The position numbers and the translations under genes are program-made. From Tipula vernalis (taxonomy: Eukaryota; Arthropoda; Insecta; Diptera; Tipulidae), in contig OY282560.1 in assembly GCA_958295665.1 (NCBI GenBank), forward strand, positions 306,013,236 to 306,077,235: DNA of 64,000 nt, given 5' to 3'. The notes under the pieces were generated by a model. That model did no database searches. It was not told where the DNA came from and saw nothing but the letters and a program-made list of their open reading frames with translations. Positions 11,552-25,289 of the stretch are shown here, piece after piece (the first letter of the stretch is position 1; every line of letters begins with the position of its first letter).

Positions 11552-14020
11552 GGAGCACAATTGCAGATTTTGATTAATTTCCTCGTCTATAGTTCAGGGA
11601 ATTTTCCATAAAATTGAATTTTCTACGAAATGGGTAGAAATATTCGAGCAATCTAAATGCCCGTTGGCATAATAATTACAGGTCTCAACACCTATTGATA
11701 GAGGCATCAATCATCGAAATCGGAGCACAATTGCAGATTTTCATTTATTTCCTGGTCTATAGTTCAGGAGATTTTCCATAAAATTGAATTTTCTACGAAA
11801 TGGGTAGAAATATTTGAGCAATACAAATGCCCGTTGGCATAATAATTACAGGTCTCAACACCTATTGATAGAGGCATCAATCATCGAAATCGGAGCACAA
11901 TTGCAGATTTTCATTAATTTCCTGGTCTATAGTTCAGGAGATTTTCCATAAAATTGAATTTTCTACGAAATGGGTAGAAATATTCGAGCAATCTAAATGC
12001 CCGTTGGCATAATAATTACAGGTCTCAACACCTATTGATAGAGGCATCAATCATCGAAATCGGAGCACAATTGCAGATTTTGATTAATTTCCTGGTCTAT
12101 AGTTCAGGAGATTTTCCATAAAATTGAATTTTCTACGAAATGGGTAGAAATATTCGAGCAATCTAAATGCCCGTTGGCATAATAATTACAGGTCTCAACA
12201 CCTATTGAAATAGGCATCAATCATCGAAATCGGAGCACAATTGCAGATTTTGATTAATTTCCTCGTCTATAGTTTAGGAGATTTTCCATAAAATTGAATT
12301 TTCTACGAAATGGGTAGAAATATTCGAGCAATCTAAATGCCCGTTGGCATAATAATTACAGGTCTCAACACCTATTGATAGAGGCATCAATCATCGAAAT
12401 CGGAGCACAATTGCAGATTTTGATTAATTTCCTCGTCTATAGTTCAGGAGATTTTCCATAAAATTGAATTTTCTACGAAATGGGTAGAAATATTCGAGCA
12501 ATCTAAATGCCCGTTGGCATAATAATTACAGGTCTCAACACCTATTGATAGAGGCATCAATCATCGAAATCGGAGCACAATTGCAGATTTTGATTAATTT
12601 CCTGGTCTATAGTTCAGGAGATTTTCCATAAAATTGAATTTTCTACGAAATGGGTAGAAATATTCGAGCAATCTAAATGCCCGTTGGCATAATAATTACA
12701 GGTCTCAACACCTATTGAAAGAGGCATCAATCATCGAAATCGGAGCACAATTGCAGATTTTGATTAATTTCCTCGTCTATAGTTCAGGAGATTTTCCATA
12801 AAATTGAATTTTCTACGAAATGGGTAGAAATATTTGAGCAATACAAATGCCCGTTGGCATAATAATTACAGGTCTCAACACCTATTGATAGAGGCATCAA
12901 TCATCGAAATCGGAGAACAATTGCAGATTTTCATTAATTTCCTGGTCTATAGTTCAGGAGATTTTCCATAAAATTGAATTTTCTACGAAATGGGTAGAAA
13001 TATTCGAGCAATCTAAATGCCCGTTGGCATAATAATTACAGGTCTCAACACCTATTGATAGAGGCATCAATCATCGAAATCGGAGCACAATTGCAGATTT
13101 TGATTAATTTCCTCGTCTATAGTTCAGGGAATTTTCCATAAAATTGAATTTTCTACGAAATGGGTAGAAATATTCGAGCAATCTAAATGCCCGTTGGCAT
13201 AATAATTACAGGTCTCAACACCTATTGATAGAGGCATCAATCATCGAAATCGGAGCACAATTGCAGATTTTCATTTATTTCCTGGTCTATAGTTCAGGAG
13301 ATTTTCCATAAAATTGAATTTTCTACGAAATGGGTAGAAATATTTGAGCAATACAAATGCCCGTTGGCATAATAATTACAGGTCTCAACACCTATTGATA
13401 GAGGCATCAATCATCGAAATCGGAGCACAATTGCAGATTTTGATTAATTTCCTCGTCTATAGTTCAGGAGATTTTCCATAAAATTGAATTTTCTACGAAA
13501 TGGGTAGAAATATTCGAGCAATCTAAATGACCGTTGGCATAATAATTACAGATCTCAACACCTATTGATAGAGGCATCAATCATCGAAATCGGAGCACAA
13601 TTGCAGATTTTAATTAATTTCCTCGTCTATAGTTCAGGAGATTTTCCATAAAATTGAATTTTCTACGAAATGGGTAGAAATATTCGAGCAATCTAAATGC
13701 CCGTTGGCATAATAATTACAGGTCTCAACACCTATTGATAGAGGCATCAATCATCGAAATCGGAGCACAATTGCAGATTTTGATTAATTTCCTCGTCTAT
13801 AGTTCAGGGAATTTTCCATAAAATTGAATTTTCTACGAAATGGGTAGAAATATTCGAGCAATCTAAATTCCCGTTGGCACAATAATTACAGGTCTCAACA
13901 CCTATTGATAGAGTCATCAATCATCGAAATCGGAGCACAATTGCAGATTTTCATTTATTTCCTGGTCTATAGTTCAGGAGATTTTCCATAAAATTGAATT
14001 TTCTACGAAATGGGTAGAAA
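11552..14020. repeat. 17-monomer HOR (2890-bp period), copy 2
   Basis: This is the second copy of the block at 8662-11130, displaced by exactly 2890 bp, with the same order of classes and the same rare markers (cctattgaaa at 12201 and 12711, cggagaacaa at 12911, atgaccg near 13528, ggcacaat near 13875). A third partial copy follows: the monomers at 14442, 14612 and 14782 match those at 11552, 11722 and 11892, after which the pattern is lost. The low divergence indicates a recent duplication. Confidence 0.9.
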
Positions 14021-15971
14021 TATTTGAGCAATACAAATGCCCGTTGGCATAATAATTACAGGTCTCAACACCTATTGATAGAGGCATCAATCATCGAAAT
14101 CGGAGCACAATTGCAGATTTTCATTAATTTCCTGGTCTATAGTTCAGGAGATTTTCCATAAAATTGAATTTTCTACGAAATGGGTAGAAATATTCGAGCA
14201 ATCTAAATGCCCGTTGGCATAATAATTACAGGTCTCAACACCTATTGATAGAGGCATCAATCATCGAAATCGGAGCACAATTGCATATTTTGATTAATTT
14301 CCTCATCTATAGTTCAGGAGATTTTCCATAAAATTGAATTTTCTACGAAATGGGTAGAAATATTCGAGCAATCTAAATGCCCGTTGGCATAATAATTACA
14401 GGTCTCAACACCTATTGATAGAGGCATCAATCATCGAAATCGGAGCACAATTGCAGATTTTGATTAATTTCCTCGTCTATAGTTCAGGGAATTTTCCATA
14501 AAATTGAATTTTCTACGAAATGGGTAGAAATATTCGAGCAATCTAAATGCCCGTTGGCATAATAATTACAGGTCTCAACACCTATTGATAGAGGCATCAA
14601 TCATCGAAATCGGAGCACAATTGCAGATTTTCATTTATTTCCTGGTCTATAGTTCTGGAGATTTTCCATAAAATTGAATTTTCTACGAAATGGGTAGAAA
14701 TATTTGAGCAATACAAATGCCCGTTGGCATAATAATTACAGGTCTCAACACCTATTGATAGAGGCATCAATCATCGAAATCGGAGCACAATTGCAGATTT
14801 TCATTAATTTCCTGGTCTATAGTTCAGGAGATTTTCCATAAAATTGAATTTTCTACTAAATGGGTAGAAATATTCGAGCAATCTAAATGCCCGTTGGCAT
14901 AATAATTACAGGTCTCAACACCTATTGATAGAGGCATCAATCATCGAAATCGGAGCACAATTGCAGATTTTGATTAATTTCCTCGTCTATAGTTCAGGAG
15001 ATTTTCCATAAAATTGAATTTTCTACGAAATGGGTAGAAATATTTGAGCAATCTAAATGCCCGTTGGCATAATAATTACAGGTCTCAACACCTATTGATA
15101 GAGGCATCAATCATCGAAATCGGAGCACAATTGTAGATTTTCATTAATTTCCTGGTCTATAGTTCAGGAGATTTTCCATAAAATTGAATTTTCTACGAAA
15201 TGGGTAGAAATATTCGAGCAATCCAAATGCCCGTTGGCATAATAATTACAGGTCTCAACACCTATTGATAGAGGCATCAATCATCGAAATCGGAGCACAA
15301 TTGCAGATTTTCATTAATTTCCTCGTCTATAGTTCAGGGAATTTTCCATAAAATTGAATTTTCTACGAAATGGGTAGAAATATTCGAGCAATACAAATGC
15401 CCGTTGGCATAATAATTACAGGTCTCAACACCTATTGATAGAGGCATCAATCATCGAAATCGGAGCACAATTGCAGATTTTGATTAATTTCCTGGTCTAT
15501 AGTTCAGGAGATTTTCCATAAAATTGAATTTTCTACGAAATGGGTAGAAATATTTGAGCAATACAAATGCCCGTTGGCATAATAATTACAGGTCTCAACA
15601 CCTATTGATAGAGGCATCAATCATCGAAATCGGAGCACAATTGCAGATTTTCATTAATTTCGTGGTCTATAGTTCAGGAGATTTTCCATAAAATTGAATT
15701 TTCTACGAAATGGGTAGAAATATTCGAGCAATCTAAATGCCCGTTGGCATAATAATTACAGGTCTCAACACCTATTGATAGAGGCATCAATCATCGAAAT
15801 CGGAGCACAATTGCAGATTTTGATTAATTTCCTGGTCTATAGTTCAGGAGATTTTCCATAAAATTGAATTTTCTACGAAATGGGTAGAAATATTCGAGCA
15901 ATCTAAATTCCCGTTGGCATAATAATTACAGGTCTCAACACCTATTGATAGAGGCATCAATCATCGAAATC
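14021..15971. repeat. Region D part 1: mixed monomers after the 17-mer HOR
   Basis: All monomers are 170 bp. The order mixes alpha, beta and gamma monomers. One tgtag plus tccaaat monomer (15122) returns; that type is otherwise typical of region A. At 15292-15800 there is a module also found near 18352, 24660 and 26021: a cattaatttcctcg monomer with gggaatttt and tacaaat, then a gatt monomer with atttgag and tacaaat, then a monomer with cgtggtc at positions 31-36. Confidence 0.8.
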
Positions 15972-16991
15972 GGAGCACAATTGCAGATTTTGATTAATTT
16001 CCTCGTCTATAGTTCAGGAGATTTTCCATAAAATTGAATTTTCTACGAAATGGGTAGAAATATTCGAGCAATCTAAATGCCCGTTGGCATAATAATTACA
16101 GGTCTCAACACCTATTGATAGAGGCATCAATCATCGAAATCGGAGCACAATTGCAGATTTTGATTAATTTCCTCGTCTATAGTTCAGGAGATTTTCCATA
16201 AAATTGAATTTTCTACGAAATGGGTAGAAATATTCGAGCAATCTAAATGCCCGTTGGCATAATAATTACAGGTCTCAACACCTATTGATAGAGGCATCAA
16301 TCATCGAAATCGGAGCACAATTGCAGATTTTGATTAATTTCCTCGTCTATAGTTCAGGAGATTTTCCATAAAATTGAATTTTCTACGAAATGGGTAGAAA
16401 TATTCGAGCAATCTAAATGCCCGTTGGCATAATAATTACAGGTCTCAACACCTATTGATAGAGGCATCAATCATCGAAATCGGAGCACAATTGCAGATTT
16501 TGATTAATTTCCTCGTCTATAGTTCAGGAGATTTTCCATAAAATTGAATTTTCTACGAAATGGGTAGAAATATTCGAGCAATCTAAATGCCCGTTGGCAT
16601 AATAATTACAGGTCTCAACACCTATTGATAGAGGCATCAATCATCGAAATCGGAGCACAATTGCAGATTTTGATTAATTTCCTCGTCTATAGTTCAGGAG
16701 ATTTTCCATAAAATTGAATTTTCTACGAAATGGGTAGAAATATTCGAGCAATCTAAATGCCCGTTGGCATAATAATTACAGGTCTCAACACCTATTTATA
16801 GAGGCATCAATCATCGAAATCGGAGCACAATTGCAGATTTTGATTAATTTCCTCGTCTATAGTTCAGGAGATTTTCCATAAAATTGAATTTTCTACGAAA
16901 TGGGTAGAAATATTCGAGCAATCTAAATGCCCGTTGGCATAATAATTACAGGTCTCAACACCTATTGATAGAGGCATCAATCATCGAAATC
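15972..16991. repeat. Run of six nearly identical class-beta monomers
   Basis: The monomers starting at 15972, 16142, 16312, 16482, 16652 and 16822 read the same to my eye except for one G-to-T change near 16796 (cctatttata in the fifth). This is the purest single-monomer run in the first half of the window and indicates very recent expansion. The same run, with the same T in the fifth monomer, is found at 32477-33496. Confidence 0.88.
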
Positions 16992-17841
16992 GGAGCACAA
17001 TTGCAGATTTTGATTAATTTTCTCGTCTATAGTTCAGGGAATTTTCCATAAAATTGAATTTTCTACGAAATGGGTAGAAATATTCGAGCAATCTCAATTC
17101 CCGTTGGCATAATAATTACAGGTCTCAACACCTATTGATAGAGTCATCAATCATCGAAATCGGAGCACAATTGCAGATTTTCATTTATTTCCTGGTCTAT
17201 AGTTCAGGAGATTTTCCATAAAATTGAATTTTCTACGAAATGGGTAGAAATATTTGAGCAATACAAATGCCCGTTGGCATCATAATTACAGGTCTCAACA
17301 CCTATTGATAGAGGCATCAATCATCGAAATCGGAGCACAATTGCAGATTTTCATTAATTTCCTGGTCTATAGTTCAGGAGATTTTCCATAAAATTGAATT
17401 TTCTACGAAATGGGTAGAAATATTTGAGCAATACAAATGCCCGTTGGCATAATAATTACAGGTCTCAACACCTATTGATAGAGGCATCAATCATCGAAAT
17501 CGGAGCACAATTGCAGATTTTGATTAATTTCCTCGTCTATAGTTCAGGGAATTTTCCATAAAATTGAATTTTCTACGAAATGGGTAGAAATATTCGAGCA
17601 ATCTAAATTCCCGTTGGCATAATAATTACAGGTCTCAACACCTATTGATAGAGGCATCAATCATCGAAATCGGAGCACAATTGCAGATTTTGATTAATTT
17701 CCTCGTCTATAGTTCAGGAGATTTTCCATAAAATTGAATTTTCTACGAAATGGGTAGAAATATTTGAGCAATACAAATGCCCGTTGGCATAATAATTACA
17801 GGTCTCAACACCTATTGATAGAGGCATCAATCATCGAAATC

Positions 17842-19032
17842 GGAGCACAATTGCAGATTTTCATTAATTTCGTGGTCTATAGTTCAGGAGATTTTCCATA
17901 AAATTGAATTTTCTACGAAATGGGTAGAAATAATCGAGCAATCTAAATGCTCGTTGGCATAATAATTACAGGTCTCAACACCTATTGATAGAGGCATCAA
18001 TCATCGAAATCGGAGCACAATTGCAGATTTTGATTAATTTCCTCGTCTATAGTTCAGGAGATTTTCCATAAAATTGAATTTTCTACGAAATGGGTAGAAA
18101 TATTCGAGCAATCTAAATTCCCGTTGGCATAATAATTACAGGTCTCAACACCTATTGATAGAGGCATCAATCATCGAAATCGGAGCACAATTGCAGATTT
18201 TGATTAATTTCCTCGTCTATAGTTCAGGAGATTTTCCATAAAATTGAATTTTCTACGAAATGGGTAGAAATATTCGAGCAATCTAAATGCCCGTTGGCAT
18301 AATAATTACAGGTCTCAACACCTATTGATAGAGGCATCAATCATCGAAATCGGAGCACAATTGCAGATTTTCATTAATTTCCTCGTCTATAGTTCAGGGA
18401 ATTTTCCATAAAATTGAATTTTCTACGAAATGGGTAGAAATATTCGAGCAATACAAATGCCCGTTGGCATAATAATTACAGGTCTCAACACCTATTGATA
18501 GAGGCATCAATCATCGAAATCGGAGCACAATTGCAGATTTTGATTAATTTCCTGGTCTATAGTTCAGGAGATTTTCCATAAAATTGAATTTTCTACGAAA
18601 TGGGTAGAAATATTTGAGCAATACAAATGCCCGTTGGCATAATAATTACAGGTCTCAACACCTATTGATAGAGGCATCAATCATCGAAATCGGAGCACAA
18701 TTGCAGATTTTCATTAATTTCGTGGTCTATAGTTCAGGAGATTTTCCATAAAATTGAATTTTCTACGAAATGGGTAGAAATATTTGAGCAATACAAATGC
18801 CCGTTGGCATAATAATTACAGGTCTCAACACCTATTGATAGAGGCATCAATCATCGAAATCGGAGCACAATTGCAGATTTTCATTAATTTCCTGGTCTAT
18901 AGTTCAGGAGATTTTCCATAAAATTGAATTTTCTACGAAATGGGTAGAAATATTCGAGCAATCTAAATTCCCGTTGGCATAATAATTACAGGGTCTCAAC
19001 ACCTATTGATAGAGGCATCAATCATCGAAATC
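17842..19032. repeat. Module Y, first copy
   Basis: A seven-monomer series is marked by cgtggtc with aaataatcg and atgctcgttgg (17842-18011). It continues with a beta monomer bearing aattccc, a beta monomer, a monomer with cattaatttcctcg plus gggaatttt and tacaaat, two atttgag/tacaaat monomers (the second with cgtggtc), and an alpha monomer with aattccc and the first extra-G (agggtctc) at 18991. A six-monomer version of the same series is at 31115-32150. Confidence 0.78.
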
Positions 19033-22000
19033 GGAGCACAATTGCAGATTTTGATTAATTTCCTCGTCTATAGTTCAGGAGATTTTCCATAAAATTGAAT
19101 TTTCTACGAAATGGGTAGAAATATTCGAGCAATCTAAATGCCCGTTGGCATAATAATTACAGGTCTCAACACCTATTGATAGAGGCATCAATCATCGAAA
19201 TCGGAGCACAATTGCAGATTTTGATTAATTTCCTCGTCTATAGTTCAGGGAATTTTCCATAAAATTGAATTTTCTACGAAATGGGTAGAAATATTCGAGC
19301 AATCTAAATGCCCGTTGGCATAATAATTACAGGTCTCAACACCTATTGATAGAGGCATCAATCATCGAAATCGGAGCACAATTGCAGATTTTCATTAATT
19401 TCCTCGTCTATAGTTCAGGAGATTTTCCATAAAATTGAATTTTCTACGAAATGGGTAGAAATATTCGAGCAATCTAAATGCCCGTTGGCATCATAATTAC
19501 AGGTCTCAACACCTATTGATAGAGGCATCAATCATCGAAATCGGAGCACAATTGCAGATTTTGATTAATTTCCTCGTCTATAGTTCAGGAGATTTTCCAT
19601 AAAATTGAATTTTCTACGAAATGGGTAGAAATATTCGAGCAATCTAAATGCCCGTTGGCATAATAATTACAGGTCTCAACACCTATTGATAGAGGCATCA
19701 ATCATCGAAATCGGAGCACAATTGCAGATTTTGATTAATTTCCTCGTCTATAGTTCAGGAGATTTTCCATAAAATTGAATTTTCTACGAAATGGGTAGAA
19801 ATATTCGAGCAATCTAAATGCCCGTTGGCATAATAATTACAGGTCTCAACACCTATTGATAGAGGCATCAATCATCGAAATCGGAGCACAATTGCAGATT
19901 TTGATTAATTTCCTCGTCTATAGTTCAGGGAATTTTCCATAAAATTGAATTTTCTACGAAATGGGTAGAAATATTCGAGCAATACAAATGCCCGTTGGCA
20001 TAATAATTACAGGGTCTCAACACCTATTGATAGAGACATCAATCATCGAAATCGGAGCACAATTGCAGATTTTGATTAATTTCCTGGTCTATAGTTCAGG
20101 AGATTTTCCATAAAATTGAATTTTCTACGAAATGGGTAGAAATATTCGAGCAATCTAAATTCCCGTTGGCATAATAATTACAGGGTCTCAACACCTATTG
20201 ATAGAGGCATCAATCATCGAAATCGGAGCACAATTGCAGATTTTGATTAATTTCCTCGTCTATAGTTCAGGAGATTTTCCATAAAATTGAATTTTCTACG
20301 AAATGGGTAGAAATATTCGAGCAATCTAAATGCCCGTTGGCATCATAATTACAGGGTCTCAACACCTATTGATAGAGGCATCAATCATCGAAATCGGAGC
20401 ACAATTGCAGATTTTGATTAATTTCCTCGTCTATAGTTCAGGAGATTTTCCATAAAATTGAATTTTCTACGAAATGGGTAGAAATATTCGAGCAATCTAA
20501 ATGCCCGTTGGCATAATAATTACAGGTCTCAACACCTATTGATAGAGGCATCAATCATCGAAATCGGAGCACAATTGCAGATTTTGATTAATTTCCTCGT
20601 CTATAGTTCAGGGAATTTTCCATAAAATTGAATTTTCTACGAAATGGGTAGAAATATTCGAGCAATCTAAATGCCCGTTGGCATAATAATTACAGGTCTC
20701 AACACCTATTGATAGAGGCATCAATCATCGAAATCGGAGCACAATTGCAGATTTTCATTAATTTCCTCGTCTATAGTTCAGGAGATTTTCCATAAAATTG
20801 AATTTTCTACGAAATGGGTAGAAATATTCGAGCAATCTAAATGCCCGTTGGCATCATAATTACAGGTCTCAACACCTATTGATAGAGGCATCAATCATCG
20901 AAATCGGAGCACAATTGCAGATTTTGATTAATTTCCTCGTCTATAGTTCAGGAGATTTTCCATAAAATTGAATTTTCTACGAAATGGGTAGAAATATTCG
21001 AGCAATCTAAATGCCCGTTGGCATAATAATTACAGGTCTCAACACCTATTGATAGAGGCATCAATCATCGAAATCGGAGCACAATTGCAGATTTTGATTA
21101 ATTTCCTCGTCTATAGTTCAGGAGATTTTCCATAAAATTGAATTTTCTACGAAATGGGTAGAAATATTCGAGCAATCTAAATGCCCGTTGGCATAATAAT
21201 TACAGGTCTCAACACCTATTGATAGAGGCATCAATCATCGAAATCGGAGCACAATTGCAGATTTTGATTAATTTCCTCGTCTATAGTTCAGGGAATTTTC
21301 CATAAAATTGAATTTTCTACGAAATGGGTAGAAATATTCGAGCAATACAAATGCCCGTTGGCATAATAATTACAGGGTCTCAACACCTATTGATAGAGAC
21401 ATCAATCATCGAAATCGGAGCACAATTGCAGATTTTGATTAATTTCCTGGTCTATAGTTCAGGAGATTTTCCATAAAATTGAATTTTCTACGAAATGGGT
21501 AGAAATATTCGAGCAATCTAAATTCCCGTTGGCATAATAATTACAGGGTCTCAACACCTATTGATAGAGGCATCAATCATCGTAATCGGAGCACAATTGC
21601 AGATTTTGATTAATTTCCTCGTCTATAGTTCAGGAGATTTTCCATAAAATTGAATTTTCTACGAAATGGGTAGAAATATTCGAGCAATCTAAATGCCCGT
21701 TGGCATAATAATTACAGGTCTCAACACCTATTGATAGAGGCATCAATCATCGAAATCGGAGCACAATTGCAGATTTTGATTAATTTCCTCGTCTATAGTT
21801 CAGGGAATTTTCCATAAAATTGAATTTTCTACGAAATGGGTAGAAATATTCGAGCAATCTAAATGCCCGTTGGCATAATAATTACAGGTCTCAACACCTA
21901 TTGATAGAGGCATCAATCATCGAAATCGGAGCACAATTGCAGATTTTCATTAATTTCCTGGTCTATAGTTCAGGAGATTTTCCATAAAATTGAATTTTCT

Positions 22001-23420
22001 ACGAAATGGGTAGAAATATTCGAGCAATCTAAATTCCCGTTGGCATAATAATTACAGGGTCTCAACACCTATTGATAGAGGCATCAATCATCGAAATCGG
22101 AGCACAATTGCAGATTTTGATTAATTTCCTCGTCTATAGTTCAGGAGATTTTCCATAAAATTGAATTTTCTACGAAATGGGTAGAAATATTCGAGCAATC
22201 TAAATGCCCGTTGGCATAATAATTACAGGTCTCAACACCTATTGATAGAGGCATCAATCATCGAAATCGGAGCACAATTGCAGATTTTGATTAATTTCCT
22301 CGTCTATAGTTCAGGGAATTTTCCATAAAATTGAATTTTCTACGAAATGGGTAGAAATATTCGAGCAATCTAAATGCCCGTTGGCATAATAATTACAGGT
22401 CTCAACACCTATTGATAGAGGCATCAATCATCGAAATCGGAGCACAATTGCAGATTTTCATTAATTTCCTCGTCTATAGTTCAGGAGATTTTCCATAAAA
22501 TTGAATTTTCTACGAAATGGGTAGAAATATTCGAGCAATCTAAATGCCCGTTGGCATCATAATTACAGGTCTCAACACCTATTGATAGAGGCATCAATCA
22601 TCGAAATCGGAGCACAATTGCAGATTTTGATTAATTTCCTCGTCTATAGTTCAGGAGATTTTCCATAAAATTGAATTTTCTACGAAATGGGTAGAAATAT
22701 TCGAGCAATCTAAATGCCCGTTGGCATAATAATTACAGGTCTCAACACCTATTGATAGAGGCATCAATCATCGAAATCGGAGCACAATTGCAGATTTTGA
22801 TTAATTTCCTCGTCTATAGTTCAGGAGATTTTCCATAAAATTGAATTTTCTACGAAATGGGTAGAAATATTCGAGCAATCTAAATGCCCGTTGGCATAAT
22901 AATTACAGGTCTCAACACCTATTGATAGAGGCATCAATCATCGAAATCGGAGCACAATTGCAGATTTTGATTAATTTCCTCGTCTATAGTTCAGGGAATT
23001 TTCCATAAAATTGAATTTTCTACGAAATGGGTAGAAATATTCGAGCAATACAAATGCCCGTTGGCATAATAATTACAGGGTCTCAACACCTATTGATAGA
23101 GACATCAATCATCGAAATCGGAGCACAATTGCAGATTTTCATTAATTTCCTGGTCTATAGTTTAGGAGATTTTCCATAAAATTGAATTTTCTACGAAATG
23201 GGTAGAAATATTCGAGCAATCTAAATTCCCGTTGGCATAATAATTACAGGGTCTCAACACCTATTGATAGAGGCATCAATCATCGAAATCGGAGCACAAT
23301 TGCAGATTTTGATTAATTTCCTCGTCTATAGTTCAGGAGATTTTCCATAAAATTGAATTTTCTACGAAATGGGTAGAAATATTCGAGCAATCTAAATGCC
23401 CGTTGGCATAATAATTACAG
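18991..23420. repeat. 8-monomer HOR with 171-bp monomers (1363- and 1703-bp periods)
   Basis: Extra-G monomers (agggtctc in place of aggtctc) place ggg at 18991, 20012, 20183, 20354, 21375, 21546, 22057, 23078 and 23249. Three pairs are 1363 bp apart (18991/20354, 20012/21375, 20183/21546) and three are 1703 bp apart (20354/22057, 21375/23078, 21546/23249). These equal 8 x 170 + 3 and 10 x 170 + 3, with exactly three insertions in each interval. The rare gagacatc always follows the inserted G (20035, 21398, 23101). The catcataatt variant at 19491, 20854 and 22557 follows the same spacing. So there are three tandem units, the second lengthened by two monomers. Confidence 0.92.
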
Positions 23421-25289
23421 GTCTCAACACCTATTGATAGAGGCATCAATCATCGAAATCGGAGCACAATTGCAGATTTTGATTAATTTCCTCGTCTATA
23501 GTTCAGGGAATTTTCCATAAAATTGAATTTTCTACGAAATGGGTAGAAATATTCGAGCAATCTAAATGCCCGTTGGCATAATAATTACAGGTCTCAACAC
23601 CTATTGATAGAGGCATCAATCATCGAAATCGGAGCACAATTGCAGATTTTCATTAATTTCCTCGTCTATAGTTCAGGAGATTTTCCATAAAATTTAATTT
23701 TCTACGAAATGGGTAGAAATATTCGAGCAATCTAAATGCCCGTTGGCATCATAATTACAGGTCTCAACACCTATTGATAGAGGCATCAATCATCGAAATC
23801 GGAGCACAATTGCAGATTTTGATTAATTTCCTCGTCTATAGTTCAGGAGATTTTCCATAAAATTGAATTTTCTACGAAATGGGTAGAAATATTCGAGCAA
23901 TCTAAATGCCCGTTGGCATAATAATTACAGGTCTCAACACCTATTGATAGAGGCATCAATCATCGAAATCGGAGCACAATTGCAGATTTTGATTAATTTC
24001 CTCGTCTATAGTTCAGGGAATTTTCCATAAAATTGAATTTTCTACGAAATGGGTAGAAATATTCGAGCAATCTAAATGCCCGTTGGCATAATAATTACAG
24101 GTCTCAACACCTATTGATAGAGGCATCAATCATCGAAATCGGAGCACAATTGCAGATTTTCATTAATTTCCTCGTCTATAGTTCAGGAGATTTTCCATAA
24201 AATTGAATTTTCTACGAAATGGGTAGAAATATTCGAGCAATCTAAATGCCCGTTGGCATCATAATTACAGGTCTCAACACCTATTGATAGAGGCATCAAT
24301 CATCGAAATCGGAGCACAATTGCAGATTTTGATTAATTTCCTCGTCTATAGTTCAGGAGATTTTCCATAAAATTGAATTTTCTACGAAATGGGTAGAAAT
24401 ATTCGAGCAATCTAAATGCCCGTTGGCATAATAATTACAGGTCTCAACACCTATTGATAGAGGCATCAATCATCGAAATCGGAGCACAATTGCAGATTTT
24501 GATTAATTTCCTCGTCTATAGTTCAGGAGATTTTCCATAAAATTGAATTTTCTACGAAATGGGTAGAAATATTCGAGCAATCTAAATGCCCGTTGGCATA
24601 ATAATTACAGGTCTCAACACCTATTGATAGAGGCATCAATCATCGAAATCGGAGCACAATTGCAGATTTTCATTAATTTCCTCGTCTATAGTTCAGGGAA
24701 TTTTCCATAAAATTGAATTTTCTACGAAATGGGTAGAAATATTCGAGCAATACAAATGCCCGTTGGCATAATAATTACAGGTCTCAACACCTATTGATAG
24801 AGGCATCAATCATCGAAATCGGAGCACAATTGCAGATTTTGATTAATTTCCTGGTCTATAGTTCAGGAGATTTTCCATAAAATTGAATTTTCTACGAAAT
24901 TGGTAGAAATATTTGAGCAATACAAATGCCCGTTGGCATAATAATTACAGGTCTCAACACCTATTGATAGAGGCATCAATCATCGAAATCGGAGCACAAT
25001 TGCAGATTTTCATTAATTTCGTGGTCTATAGTTCAGGAGATTTTCCATAAAATTGAATTTTCTACGAAATGGGTAGAAATATTTGAGCAATACAAATGCC
25101 CGTTGGCATAATAATTACAGGTTTCAACACCTATTGATAGAGGCATCAATCATCGAAATCGGAGCACAATTGCAGATTTTCATTAATTTCCTGGTCTATA
25201 GTTCAGGAGATTTTCCATAAAATTGAATTTTCTACGAAATGGGTAGAAATATTCGAGCAATCTAAATTCCCGTTGGCATAATAATTACA
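23078..25289. repeat. 26-monomer (4424-bp) paralogous block, copy 1
   Basis: Five independent markers recur 4424 bp downstream: agggtctc at 23078 and 23249 (27502 and 27673), gagacatc at 23101 (27525), and catcataatt at 23749 and 24259 (28173 and 28683). The offset equals 26 x 170 + 4, and four extra-G monomers lie between. Monomer classes match one for one across about 13 monomers, then diverge after 25290. Internal differences include a C/G class change near 23140 and loss of the extra G at the right end of copy 2. Confidence 0.88.
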
